In this document: positions 18,222 through 26,991 of the stretch, piece after piece
How positions within the stretch are numbered: position 1 is the stretch's first letter
Layout of the letters: each line of letters starts with the position of its first letter
Assembly: GCF_014154935.1 (NCBI RefSeq)
Contig: NZ_JACEHH010000005.1
Location: 62,001 to 126,000 of the forward strand
Source: Stieleria mannarensis
GTDB taxonomy: Bacteria > Planctomycetota > Planctomycetia > Pirellulales > Pirellulaceae
DNA: 64,000 nt
Direction of reading: 5' to 3'
The notes under the pieces: generated by a model
Databases searched by the model: none
What the model saw: only the letters and a program-made list of their open reading frames with translations
Told to the model about the DNA's origin: nothing
Program-made: the position numbers and the translations under genes

Positions 18222-18653
18222 TCAAGCGACGCGGGCGAGCAACGATTCGACGGTCGCCAGCAACAAATCGGGCTCGGTCGGCTTGGACAGAAACGCGCCG
18301 AGCTGATTGCCGAGTGTTTCCAAGTGGGGTGCATCGGCGCTGGTCAGAAAGATCACCGGAGTCGCCCCGTCCCATGCCTTGTCGGCCAGCAGTTCATGGC
18401 AGACGCCATAACCGTCCAGGACCGGCATGTTGATGTCCAGGATGATCAAGTCCGGTTCGGCTTCCATCGCCACGTCGACCGCCTGGCGTCCATCGGCTGC
18501 CAAGGCGACGTGATAGCCGGCTTCGCGAAGGGTGCGTTCGACAAGTCGCAAGACGGTCCGACTGTCGTCGGCGACAAGAATCGTTCGAGCCGACGAGGTG
18601 GACGTGGATCCGACACGAACGGCAGCACCGGGGGTCGGTTTCGTAGCAGTCAT
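18222..18653 (-). CDS. Single-domain CheY-like response regulator
   Basis: A 143-residue protein using ATG 18653 (MTATKPTPGAAV); upstream in-frame starts lack a good context. After a Ser/Thr-rich leader of about 25 residues, a full receiver domain follows: acidic pair in TILVADDSRTVLR, acceptor aspartate in DLIILDINMPVLDGYG, conserved Thr/Ser in VIFLTSAD and lysine in LSKPTE. No output domain. As the first gene of the operon it is the obvious phospho-acceptor for the downstream CheA. Confidence 0.92.
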   Translation of the reverse strand: MTATKPTPGAAVRVGSTSTSSARTILVADDSRTVLRLVERTLREAGYHVALAADGRQAVDVAMEAEPDLIILDINMPVLDGYGVCHELLADKAWDGATPVIFLTSADAPHLETLGNQLGAFLSKPTEPDLLLATVESLLARVA

Positions 18654-18964
18654 CAATTGACTCCGGCATGCCTGCGACGGGGCTGTCGCGGGCGAAGACG
18701 TGGGGTTGTTTCGTTCGGTAGTGCGGCCATCTCGACAGAGACCCGTCACTTTGCGTGCTCGGCCTCGCGGCCGGCTTGCCTTTTTCGCGAGCGCCGTTTT
18801 GCGGCCGCACGCCTCTCTCGAATGCCCCGTGACGACACGGAATCATCGATCGATAAACGCTCCGTGGACTCGCCTTGAATCTCGACGAGAACACCGGGTC
18901 GTTCTGGTGAAGGGTTGGTCACTCCACGAGAGAGTCAAGCAAAACCGTGAAAAGTGTCCGTCAA
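18654..18964. other. Upstream region of the chemosensory/GTPase operon
   Basis: A 311-base space between the bioF-like stop and the first operon gene. It should hold the promoter of the eleven-gene run. I found no convincing -35/-10 pair, terminator or operator; the minus strand has a TTGACT near 18935, but no good -10 at the right distance. Small frames here look like chance. Confidence 0.45.
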
Positions 18965-20101
18965 TCAGAAAGACGGCAAACCCTCGATCAATCGCCCCAG
19001 CATTTCGGCACGATGGTCGGCCGAGAGAGAAACCCGCAGTCGCGCCTGGCCTTCGGGGACCGTCGGCGGCCGAATTGCCGGGACAAACATCCCCGATTCA
19101 TACAACCGTTGCGATGCCGCGACCGCCTCGGCGTCCGATCCGATCGGGATCGGTATGATCGGGATCCCAGACTCGATCGCCGTTACGCCTGAGAGTCCCA
19201 ACTGCGATCGCAATTGCCGCGACAACGCGCAAACCAATTCACGTCGCCGCCGCAGTTCATCCGGATGTTCCAACGCGACGATCGCCGACTCGACCGCCGG
19301 CATCGACAACGCGGTGCTGTAGATCAACGGACGGCAGTGGTTGACCAAAAACTCCGCAACCACACGCGGGCAGGCGACGAAACCGCCCTGGCCGCCGAGC
19401 GCTTTGCTGAGCGTTCCGATGCGGATCGGGACTTGATCCTTCACGCCCAATGATTCGCAGGCCCCCGAAACGTGGTCCCCCAGGATCCCGGTCCCATGAG
19501 CTTCATCAACGATCAACGTTGCATCGTGATCGGACGCTACGCCACACAATTCACGCAGCGGCGCGACGTGGCCGTCCATGCTGAAAACCGAATCGGTCAC
19601 AATCCAGACACGCCGGTACTGCGTGCGGTGCTGTGCCAGCAACCGGGCGACCGCCTTGACATCGCGGTGGGGGTAAACGATGCGGTCGGCTTTGGACAGC
19701 CGGCAACCATCGATCAGGGACGCATGGTTCAGCGCGTCGCTCAGGATCAAGTCGCCTTGTCGGCAGAGCGCCGAAACGGTTCCCGAACAGGCGGCAAAAC
19801 CGGAAGGGAAAACGATCGCGGCTTCTGTTCTCTCAAACGCGGCGATTTTTTCCGCCAGCAACTGGTGCCGATCGGTCCAACCGCAAACCAGCCCGCTCGC
19901 ACGCGCCCCGACCGAATCAACATCGATCGTCTTGGATGCCAAAAACGATGCCAGACCCAGGTAATCGTTGGATCCGAAATTGATCAATCGACGCCCCGCC
20001 TGGTCGATCAGATGAACCCCCTCGATGCGGCGCGGCTGCAATTGACGCAGCCGCCCCTGGCTCCGCAAGCTGTCCAGGTTTTCGTTCAGATCATCCCACA
20101 T
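18965..20101 (-). CDS. bioF: 8-amino-7-oxononanoate synthase-like PLP enzyme
   Basis: A 378-residue alpha-oxoamine synthase, ATG 20101. Fold-type I PLP hallmarks are present: NFGSNDYLGLA at about 41, SDALNHASLIDGCRLS, TDSVFSMDGHVAPL, the cofactor aspartate in LIVDEAHGTG, and the Schiff-base lysine K233 in GTLSKALGGQGG. The best match is BioF, which joins pimeloyl-ACP/CoA and alanine in biotin synthesis; glycine C-acetyltransferase is a close relative that cannot be fully excluded. No other biotin gene is nearby. It follows the CAP-domain gene by 32 bases on the same strand, so the two may be co-transcribed despite unrelated roles. Confidence 0.85.
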   Translation of the reverse strand: MWDDLNENLDSLRSQGRLRQLQPRRIEGVHLIDQAGRRLINFGSNDYLGLASFLASKTIDVDSVGARASGLVCGWTDRHQLLAEKIAAFERTEAAIVFPSGFAACSGTVSALCRQGDLILSDALNHASLIDGCRLSKADRIVYPHRDVKAVARLLAQHRTQYRRVWIVTDSVFSMDGHVAPLRELCGVASDHDATLIVDEAHGTGILGDHVSGACESLGVKDQVPIRIGTLSKALGGQGGFVACPRVVAEFLVNHCRPLIYSTALSMPAVESAIVALEHPDELRRRRELVCALSRQLRSQLGLSGVTAIESGIPIIPIPIGSDAEAVAASQRLYESGMFVPAIRPPTVPEGQARLRVSLSADHRAEMLGRLIEGLPSF

Positions 20102-20133
20102 CGCGGTCTACAGTTTCACCAGAAAGCGGTTGA

Positions 20134-21879
20134 TCAAAACAGGCGACCGATCTCGGTCATCAAGTGGTCGATCCCGTCACTGAAACTTGCTTGTCGCCGA
20201 GACAGCGGCGGGACGAGTGATTGAGGCACGGCCGTGGATTCTGCCTCAGCGGGACTGGGACGTCGAGCAATTTCGTTGATAACGTTCAATGCGTCACGCG
20301 GCGTCACCTCGCCGTCTCGGTTGACGTCGTAAAAGAACGACGAGTCCGGTGGCGACGGGCCTTGCCGTCGCGCCAATTCGTTAATCACGTTGAGCGCATC
20401 CAGCGGACTCGCGTCACCGTCGCCGTTGACGTCCGCAAAATCAATCAGGTTGGTCATGCTCGGCCGCACGCCGTCGCCCGGTGAGACTGAAACGTCAAAC
20501 GTTCGGACCTGGGCATTCCCCAGAAAAACGATCGCGTATCGCCCGCCTGCGACGACGTCGGCGGTGACGCCCGCGACGTCAGTCGTGGCGATGTCAAAAA
20601 ACGCCTCGTCGATCACAAAGATTTCTTGCGACGCCGGCGTCGCACCGGCCGGCGTGGGCTGAACGCTGAGCGTCGCGTCACGATCGGCGTCAAACATCAG
20701 GACATGGTATAATTCGTCCCCGGACACCTGATGCGTCCCGACCACCGAGGACGCGAAAAGCGGTTGGTATCCGGCCAGATCCAGCGGCACGTCGATGACG
20801 GTGGTGTCGTTGAGCGCAGCGGTGACATCAACGTTCTGATTGTCCGACACATAGCCGATGTCGACCGCAATCGTCGTCGCCCCGCCGGTCACCTGGTATT
20901 GTCCGGCCGGAAGAAACACGGACAGCCGCCCATAGGCCCCCGCGGCGACACAGTGTTCGGTCGATGTTCCCGCCGCGAGGTCCAGCACAGAGACACAACC
21001 GCCGGTGTGCTCCCCGATATCGTACAGTCCGTTTTGGTTTGAATCGGTGTAGGCCAAACCGGTCAGGTACGCGCCAAACGCTTTGTTCCGCGAGAGCGTG
21101 TGGGTGGCCAAAAAGTTCGTCGCCGACGAAGTGTTGCTGAACCCGTCCAACAAGGCATAATCGATCCCGATCGCGTCGCGGCGGTCCTGAAGCAAAGCCT
21201 CTAAATGGCCCAGGCTGGATGAATTGAATTCCAGCACAAAGTTGACGATGTCGTAATACGCCTGGCGCTGACGATGACCGTCGCTGCCGACGGCATGTGC
21301 CGCCCGTGTGGCGGGCATGCTGGGGCCGGATTGGTAGCCGATGTTTTCGCTGTAACTGCCGCTGCTCCACGGCCCCATGGTTTCGGCGCTGATGATGTCC
21401 GGGTTCGCCGCGGCGCCCTGCGGGTCATACGTCAGCCCCGGCAACGCGGCAAAACAGGGCAGCGCCGACGCACCGGCCGGCGTGCTGTGGGTGAAACAAT
21501 GGTTTTGCATCCAGTCGTTGTGAACGGCCGATTTGGCCTGCAGCGAGTCTTCCCAGGTCAATGGCGGAAGCGGCTCGGTCGATTGCAGTAGATCGATCGC
21601 CGCGGTGACGTTGGATGGCGTCAGCGAAACATCGATCGCATCGCGAAGGTCCGTCCAAACGGGATCGCTGGACGCATAACCGTGGGCGGAATCAACGGTT
21701 TGGTCGATCATCCCCTGCAGCGAATTGCCGAAGGCCGGTGGGTCGGCACGCATTTGATTGACGACCGACAAGGCATAGATTTCCATCGCCATGGCGGCCA
21801 GGACGCGACGTGGTTCAACCGCCTGGAACGCCAGCGATCGTGTGAGGCTGGTTCGTCGATGACGATTGATTCGATGCAT
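20134..21879 (-). CDS. Exported CAP-domain protein with LEPR-XLL-like motif and dockerin repeats
   Basis: A 581-residue protein starting at ATG 21879 (a GTG immediately before it at 21882 is an alternative). Residues about 18-29 (FQAVEPRRVLAA) resemble the LEPR-XLL motif of planctomycete surface proteins. A CAP/SCP-like domain covers about 35-260, with LTWEDSLQAKSAVHNDWM, HSTPAGAS and SENIGYQSG. An SdrD B-like segment follows (TDSNQNGLYDIGEHTGGCV). The C-terminus has two dockerin-type calcium repeats (DVNGDGDASPLDALNVINEL and DVNRDGEVTPRDALNVINEI). Probably secreted and surface-attached; CAP proteins bind lipids or act as proteases, and its activity here is unknown. It follows glnS by 26 bases on the same strand. 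Confidence 0.85.
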   Translation of the reverse strand: MHRINRHRRTSLTRSLAFQAVEPRRVLAAMAMEIYALSVVNQMRADPPAFGNSLQGMIDQTVDSAHGYASSDPVWTDLRDAIDVSLTPSNVTAAIDLLQSTEPLPPLTWEDSLQAKSAVHNDWMQNHCFTHSTPAGASALPCFAALPGLTYDPQGAAANPDIISAETMGPWSSGSYSENIGYQSGPSMPATRAAHAVGSDGHRQRQAYYDIVNFVLEFNSSSLGHLEALLQDRRDAIGIDYALLDGFSNTSSATNFLATHTLSRNKAFGAYLTGLAYTDSNQNGLYDIGEHTGGCVSVLDLAAGTSTEHCVAAGAYGRLSVFLPAGQYQVTGGATTIAVDIGYVSDNQNVDVTAALNDTTVIDVPLDLAGYQPLFASSVVGTHQVSGDELYHVLMFDADRDATLSVQPTPAGATPASQEIFVIDEAFFDIATTDVAGVTADVVAGGRYAIVFLGNAQVRTFDVSVSPGDGVRPSMTNLIDFADVNGDGDASPLDALNVINELARRQGPSPPDSSFFYDVNRDGEVTPRDALNVINEIARRPSPAEAESTAVPQSLVPPLSRRQASFSDGIDHLMTEIGRLF

Positions 21880-21905
21880 CACACAGCCTCGGCGGCAGGT
21901 CGCTG

Positions 21906-23612
21906 CTAGTTCGTCTTTCCCTTTGCAACCATATTACCCCAGCTGTCTCTCAGCGGGACAATTCGATTGAAAACGAGTTTTTTGTCGGTCGAGTCGGGAT
22001 CGACGACGTAATACCCCAGTCGTTCGAACTGGAACCGATCCTCCGCACCGGCGGTCGCCAGTTCGGGTTCGGCGTAGGCTTCGGTCACCGACAACGAATC
22101 GGGGTTCAGGTGATCCAGGAACGTCTGGCCTTCGTCGGTTTGGTTGGGGTTCTCGACGGCGAACAGCCGGTCATAGTTGCGGACCTCGATGGGGATCGCT
22201 TGTTCGGCGCTGACCCAGTGGATGGTGCCTTTAACCTTGCGGCCCGAATTGTCTTGTCCGGATTTCGTCTCGGGGTCGTACGTGCACAGGATTTCCACGA
22301 TGTTGCCGTCATCGTCTTTGACGACGTCGTGACAATCGATGATGTAGCCGCTGCGGAGCCGGACGGCGCCGCCCTTTTTGAGCCGAAAAAACTTGCGAGG
22401 TGCCTGTTCGCGGAAATCATCGGCGCCGATGTACAGGGTCCCGCTGAACGGAACCGAACGGGTGCCGGCCGATTCGTCCTCGGGGTTATTGATCGCATCA
22501 ACCATCTCGACCTTGCCTTCGGGCCAATTGGTGATCGTCAGCTTGATCGGATCGAACACCACCATGCGACGCGGCGCGACACGATTGAGGTGTTCTCGCA
22601 CGGCGTTTTCCAGCCGCACGACATCGATCGTGCTGTTGAACTTTGCCACGCCGACATCGGTCGCAAAGTTGCGGATCGATTCGGGGGTGTAACCGCGTCG
22701 CCGCAACCCGCTGATCGTCGGCATGCGAGGGTCATCCCAACCGCTGACGTGGTTTTCTTTGACGAGCTGCAACAGTTTGCGCTTGCTCATCACGGTGTAC
22801 GTCATGTTCAACCGCGCGAACTCGATCTGCCGCGGGTGATGGATGCCCAACGATTCACAATACCAGTTGTAAAGCGGACGATGGTTTTCGAACTCCAGCG
22901 TACAGATGGAGAACGTGATCCCTTCGATCGAATCACTTTGCCCGTGGGCCCAGTCGTACATCGGATAGATGCACCACTCGTCACCGGTGCGGTGATGATG
23001 GGCGTGCATGATCCGATACATCACCGGATCGCGCAGATTCAAGTTCGGCGAGGCCATGTCGATTTTGGCCCGCAGGGTGCGGCTTCCGTCGGGGAACTCG
23101 CCCGCTTTCATCTTGCGAAACAGTTCCAAGTTTTCGGCGGCGCTGCGATCGCGGTAGGGGCTGTTCTTTCCCGGTTCGGTCAGCGAGCCGCGGTACTCGC
23201 GGGTTTGTTCGGCATTCAAGTCACAGACATAGGCGTGTCCGTCTTGGATCAGTTTTTCCGCCCACTGGTAAAGTTGCCCGAAGTAGTCGCTGGCGTAGTG
23301 CAGCGAGTCCCACTGAAACCCCAGCCAACGGACGTCGTCCATGATCGATTCGACGTATTCGGTTTCCTCTTTCGACGGGTTGGTGTCGTCGAATCGCAGG
23401 TTACAGGTTCCGCCGTAGGTGTTGGCCAGGCCGAAGTTCAGGCAGATGCTTTTGGCATGCCCGATGTGCAGGTAACCATTGGGTTCGGGAGGGAACCGGG
23501 TGAACACGCCCTTCGCCTTGCCGGCGGCCAAGTCCGCGTCGATCGCCTGCTCGATAAAGTGTTTGGTCGGGCGTGACGAATCGGCACCGGTCTCGCTGGG
23601 GCTGTCTGTCAT
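21906..23612 (-). CDS. glnS: Glutaminyl-tRNA synthetase
   Basis: A 568-residue class I synthetase using ATG 23612 ([12 protein letters not shown]). It charges tRNA-Gln directly. The HIGH motif is in [16 protein letters not shown] and the KMSKS equivalent is MSKRK in [15 protein letters not shown]. The catalytic part contains [20 protein letters not shown] and [20 protein letters not shown], both typical of GlnRS, and the C-terminal part is the GlnRS anticodon-binding beta-barrel ([18 protein letters not shown]). Length is normal. Presence of GlnRS implies that this organism does not rely only on the GatCAB transamidation route for Gln-tRNA. Confidence 0.97.
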   Translation of the reverse strand: MTDSPSETGADSSRPTKHFIEQAIDADLAAGKAKGVFTRFPPEPNGYLHIGHAKSICLNFGLANTYGGTCNLRFDDTNPSKEETEYVESIMDDVRWLGFQWDSLHYASDYFGQLYQWAEKLIQDGHAYVCDLNAEQTREYRGSLTEPGKNSPYRDRSAAENLELFRKMKAGEFPDGSRTLRAKIDMASPNLNLRDPVMYRIMHAHHHRTGDEWCIYPMYDWAHGQSDSIEGITFSICTLEFENHRPLYNWYCESLGIHHPRQIEFARLNMTYTVMSKRKLLQLVKENHVSGWDDPRMPTISGLRRRGYTPESIRNFATDVGVAKFNSTIDVVRLENAVREHLNRVAPRRMVVFDPIKLTITNWPEGKVEMVDAINNPEDESAGTRSVPFSGTLYIGADDFREQAPRKFFRLKKGGAVRLRSGYIIDCHDVVKDDDGNIVEILCTYDPETKSGQDNSGRKVKGTIHWVSAEQAIPIEVRNYDRLFAVENPNQTDEGQTFLDHLNPDSLSVTEAYAEPELATAGAEDRFQFERLGYYVVDPDSTDKKLVFNRIVPLRDSWGNMVAKGKTN

Positions 23613-23642
23613 GGTGTCGGCTATGCAAGGAATAAAAGCGGA

Positions 23643-23664
23643 GTGCCCCGAATCGCTCGGGCAC
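23643..23664 (-). terminator. Possible weak terminator between the cytochrome c gene and glnS
   Basis: On the minus strand, GTGCCCGA-GCGAT-TCGGGGCAC can fold into an 8-9 bp GC-rich hairpin with one bulge, downstream of the cytochrome c stop and upstream of glnS. The trailing T-run is poor (TCCGCTTTTATT), so termination may be partial. Confidence 0.35.
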
Positions 23665-23719
23665 AAGAAAAACGGGATTCACCAACACTTATGCCCGATC
23701 CATTCCGCCCAGGCAATGC

Positions 23720-25072
23720 CTAAATTGCTTCGGACGTCTCCGGTTCGGGTTTCTTGACCGAACGGACGAAGTTGATCAGGTGCCAGATGTCGTCCTTCTC
23801 GTACTCGCCGGGGACGAACGTCGAAGCGGGCATCGGAGAACCTTCGATGCCTTGCAGGATGCGGCGGTACAGGTCTTCGGCGGCTGCTCCGCCACGAAAG
23901 ACACCTTCGGAGAAATTCCGGGGCAGCGCGTTCTTGGGCGGCATCGCGCCGCGGGCCATCAACGGAATCAGTGCGTCGGTGTCTTCGGGTTTCAGCCCGG
24001 CGCGGGTGGTCCAGTCCTTGGTCCAGTCGTCGTAGTCCTTGTTCTGACCATCGCCGTGTCCTTTTTCGCCATGGCATTTACTGCACGAGGCGACTTTCCC
24101 GGTAAAGATTTCTTGGCCGCGTTTGATCGACGCCGCCAGCGCGTCGGCTTGGTCGCCTTCGGAAAGCTCGATGAATTCTTCGTAGCTGTCGGCCACGGGG
24201 ATGTCGGCGGGCGGCTCGGGGACTTCGACGACGTCTTCTTCGGCATCCAGCCAATCGAACGCGATATCCTCGAGCATCTCCTGGGCGATTTCCATCGACT
24301 CGTCAAAGTTGTCCAAACGCTCGGCGATCTCCTCGCCCCGTTCCCCCTCGGGCTCGCCGGCCTGTTCCCACGCCTCGACTTGTTTTTCCAGCTGTTCGCG
24401 GCCACCGGCGGCGATGGTTTCGCCGAGCTGTCGATCCACGATCCGGTCGCCGCCTTCCAGATCCAGTTCAAAGATCGCGTCGTCAATCAGCGTGCGTTCC
24501 AGTTCACCGCGGATGGACAAGTAGATCACGTAATCGACCAGGGCTTGGATGTCTTCTTCGGTCAGTTCTGGAATCTTTTTCATCGCGGTGCCGTCGATGC
24601 CGTCGCGAATCGACCGCGCCAGATCTTCGCGGACCGGTTTCGAACCGCGTTTGGTCGATTTGAATTTAAAAATCCCGTGTCGGTAGTCACGCGGGTAGGG
24701 ATCCAGGATCGCGGAATTTTCGCCGCGTCCGTTCCCCGTGACGCCGTGGCAGCTGACGCAGTGCTTGCGGTACAGCCCGCTGTTTTCACCGATCGGACCG
24801 GCGGCGCGTTTGATTCGGTCCAGCGAGATCAGGTCGGAAAAGTCGTCCTCGAGCAACACCTCGGGCAACGTCGGCTCGTCGGGGGTTCCGAACATGCCGT
24901 CGATGATCCAGTTGGCATCCTTGAGGGCTTCTTCCATCGGAATCCCCTCCTTGATCTGGTACTTCATCGCGTGGACCAGATTCGGTTCAAACTGGGCGGT
25001 GTATTCGGCTTTTTCTCGGCTGCATCCGGCCAGGAGAAAGACGGTCAGTGCGAACAGGGTGATGTTTTTCAT
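23720..25072 (-). CDS. Di-haem cytochrome c lipoprotein
   Basis: A 450-residue protein starting at ATG 25072. The N-terminus is a lipoprotein signal (FALTVFLLAGC), so it is predicted to be membrane-anchored on the periplasmic side. Two cytochrome c domains each carry CxxCH: CVSCH with GVTGNGRGENS at about 120-135, and CSKCH with GEKGHGDGQN near 350. Between them is a long acidic helical segment (about 240-320) that is unusual for such proteins. The first domain resembles the mono-haem cytochromes of planctomycete electron-transfer chains (DYRHGIFKFKST, LSEEDIQALVDYVIYLS-type helix). It probably shuttles electrons in respiration; the partner is unknown. It lies between gltX and glnS without functional connection. 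Confidence 0.9.
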   Translation of the reverse strand: MKNITLFALTVFLLAGCSREKAEYTAQFEPNLVHAMKYQIKEGIPMEEALKDANWIIDGMFGTPDEPTLPEVLLEDDFSDLISLDRIKRAAGPIGENSGLYRKHCVSCHGVTGNGRGENSAILDPYPRDYRHGIFKFKSTKRGSKPVREDLARSIRDGIDGTAMKKIPELTEEDIQALVDYVIYLSIRGELERTLIDDAIFELDLEGGDRIVDRQLGETIAAGGREQLEKQVEAWEQAGEPEGERGEEIAERLDNFDESMEIAQEMLEDIAFDWLDAEEDVVEVPEPPADIPVADSYEEFIELSEGDQADALAASIKRGQEIFTGKVASCSKCHGEKGHGDGQNKDYDDWTKDWTTRAGLKPEDTDALIPLMARGAMPPKNALPRNFSEGVFRGGAAAEDLYRRILQGIEGSPMPASTFVPGEYEKDDIWHLINFVRSVKKPEPETSEAI

Positions 25073-25160
25073 GGGATTTCGACGGGAAGCGGAAATCGGG
25101 GGGGAGCCGACAATCGGCGGATGGCCGGATTCTGTAACCTGCGCCATTTGCGGCGTTGAA

Positions 25161-26711
25161 TCAAGCTTCTGCGGCTTTTTTGCACGCCTTTTCGATTCGC
25201 TCGGCCACCTTCTCTTTACCGAGAATCGCCAGGGTGTCAAACATTCCGAATCCGACCGCGGTCCCGGTCACGGCGACTCGAACCGCGTGAATGATCTGTC
25301 CGATCTGGATTTCGGCGGATTCGCAATAGCCTTTCAGCAGGGATTCCGCCGCGGCGGCGTCAAACGTGTCGGCCGCCAGCACGACGTCGCGGAAGCCGGA
25401 CAGCAGGTCGCAGGCGTCTGCCGGTTTGCTGATCCGTTTTTTGAATGCCTTGGGGTCGTACTCGATCGAATCGACAAAACAGTAGTCGAAATCGATGATG
25501 TCCCCGGCGACTTTCAGCCGGTCCCCGGCGGCGGCGACGACGGCGGCCAGACGCGGATCGTCCTTTGATTCGACCAATCCGGCCGCGATCGCAAAGGGCG
25601 CGACCGCGTCCAAGCGTACCTGGGCCGGCAGGGCGGCGAAGTGATCGGCTTGGAACGCCATCAGTTTCTGCGGATCGAACGAGGCCGGTGACTTGGTGAC
25701 GCGCTGGAGCGAGAACAACTTGATCATCTCATCAACCGAAAACGTCTCCCGCTCCCCGTCGAGCGACCAGCCCAACAGCAGCAGGTAGTTCAACAACGCA
25801 TCGGCGGAAAAACCGATGTCGCGATAAAAGTCGACGATGACCGGATTGAAGGTGTCGTCACTGGTCGCCACGTTGCAACGTGCTGCGATCCGATTGCCGT
25901 GTTCCAGCAGGTCGGCGAAGTCTTTGTTCTTCAGATACTTGTTCAGCTTTCTCTTGCTCAGCTTGGCCGATCCGCCGGGTTCGGCGACGTAGGGCAGGTG
26001 GGCGTATTGGGGCCGCGGGTAGCCGAGCGACTCGAGGATATAGATCTGACGCGGCGTGTTGGGCAGGTGTTCTTCGGCGCGAACGACGTGCGTGATTCCA
26101 AACGCATGGTCGTCGATGACGCTGGCCAAGTGATACAGCGGGCTGCCGTCGGTTCGAGCGATCACGTGGTCTTGTTCGGTCTGCCAAGCGACCGTCACGG
26201 TCCCACGAACCAAGTCTTCGATCACGCAATCGCCTTCGCGGGGCATCTTCAGCCGAATGGTCGCTTGGCGTCCTTCCGCTTCGTACGCCTCCGCCTCCGC
26301 GTCGTCGGCCGCCATCCAGCGTCGATCGTAAAAGAACCGTTCGCCGCGTTTTTCCGCCGCTTCACGCTCGGCCGCCAACTCCTCGGGCAACGCGTAATCG
26401 CGATAGGCGTGGCCGCTGGCGAGCAGCTGGGCGACGGCGGCTTTGTGAAGCTCGATCCGCTGGGACTGGTAATACGGGCCGCTGGGGCCGCCGATCTCCG
26501 GGCCTTCGTCCCAGTCGATGCCCAACCACTTGAACCCCTCCAGGATCGGTTGCAGGGCCTCGGTCACGTTGCGTCCCGCGTCGGTGTCGTCAATCCGCAA
26601 GATGAATTGGCCGCCGGATTGTTTGGCCAACAACCAGTTAAACAGGGCCGTACGGACGCCGCCGATGTGCAGGTAACCGGTCGGACTGGGCGCAAAACGG
26701 GTTCGAATCAT
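25161..26711 (-). CDS. gltX: Glutamyl-tRNA synthetase
   Basis: A 516-residue class I synthetase using ATG 26711 ([20 protein letters not shown]), where the HIGH motif lies right at the N-terminus as expected. The KMSKS equivalent is KLSKR in [15 protein letters not shown]. Other hallmarks: [52 protein letters not shown]. Length is normal for bacterial GltX. An in-frame open stretch continues 80 codons upstream to 26951 through a 27-base tandem repeat; I regard this as non-coding because the extension has no family counterpart. Confidence 0.97.
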   Translation of the reverse strand: MIRTRFAPSPTGYLHIGGVRTALFNWLLAKQSGGQFILRIDDTDAGRNVTEALQPILEGFKWLGIDWDEGPEIGGPSGPYYQSQRIELHKAAVAQLLASGHAYRDYALPEELAAEREAAEKRGERFFYDRRWMAADDAEAEAYEAEGRQATIRLKMPREGDCVIEDLVRGTVTVAWQTEQDHVIARTDGSPLYHLASVIDDHAFGITHVVRAEEHLPNTPRQIYILESLGYPRPQYAHLPYVAEPGGSAKLSKRKLNKYLKNKDFADLLEHGNRIAARCNVATSDDTFNPVIVDFYRDIGFSADALLNYLLLLGWSLDGERETFSVDEMIKLFSLQRVTKSPASFDPQKLMAFQADHFAALPAQVRLDAVAPFAIAAGLVESKDDPRLAAVVAAAGDRLKVAGDIIDFDYCFVDSIEYDPKAFKKRISKPADACDLLSGFRDVVLAADTFDAAAAESLLKGYCESAEIQIGQIIHAVRVAVTGTAVGFGMFDTLAILGKEKVAERIEKACKKAAEA

Positions 26712-26759
26712 GGAATCTGGGAAAAAACGTGTGGATGGGAATGGCGACACGATATCAGC

Positions 26760-26909
26760 GCCCGCGGCGGAAACGAAGGGAGGGGCGCCCGCGGCGGAAA
26801 CGAAGGGAGGGGCGCCCGCGGCGGAAACGAAGGGAGGGGCGCCCGCGGCGGAAACGAAGGGAGAGACGCCCGCGGCGGAAACGAAGGGAGAGACGCCCGC
26901 GGCGGATTG
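26760..26909. repeat. 27-bp tandem repeat upstream of gltX
   Basis: Five full 27-base units and a partial sixth; the core GCGGCGGAAACGAAGGGAG recurs with an exact 27-base period. Units 1-3 carry GGAGGGGCG and the last two carry GGAGAGACG at the junction. Because 27 is a multiple of three, the array keeps frames open on both strands. It lies 50-200 bases upstream of the gltX start. Confidence 0.93.
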
Positions 26910-26991
26910 TTGTGCGACGTCCTTTCTAGGTCGTCGCGGAGAGTCGTTCACGACGACAACCCGGAAGGGCCAGCGTACGCGTGGGGACGTA

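Noticed and set aside
22110-23576. A 488-codon plus-strand frame opposite glnS
   Set aside because: Antisense shadow of a conserved synthetase gene; no domain or ribosome-binding site.
23780-25159. A 459-codon plus-strand frame opposite the cytochrome c gene
   Set aside because: Antisense to a gene with a lipobox and two CxxCH motifs; no independent support.
26760-26909. The 27-base repeats as a CRISPR array
   Set aside because: Units are contiguous with no unique spacers, and no cas genes are present.
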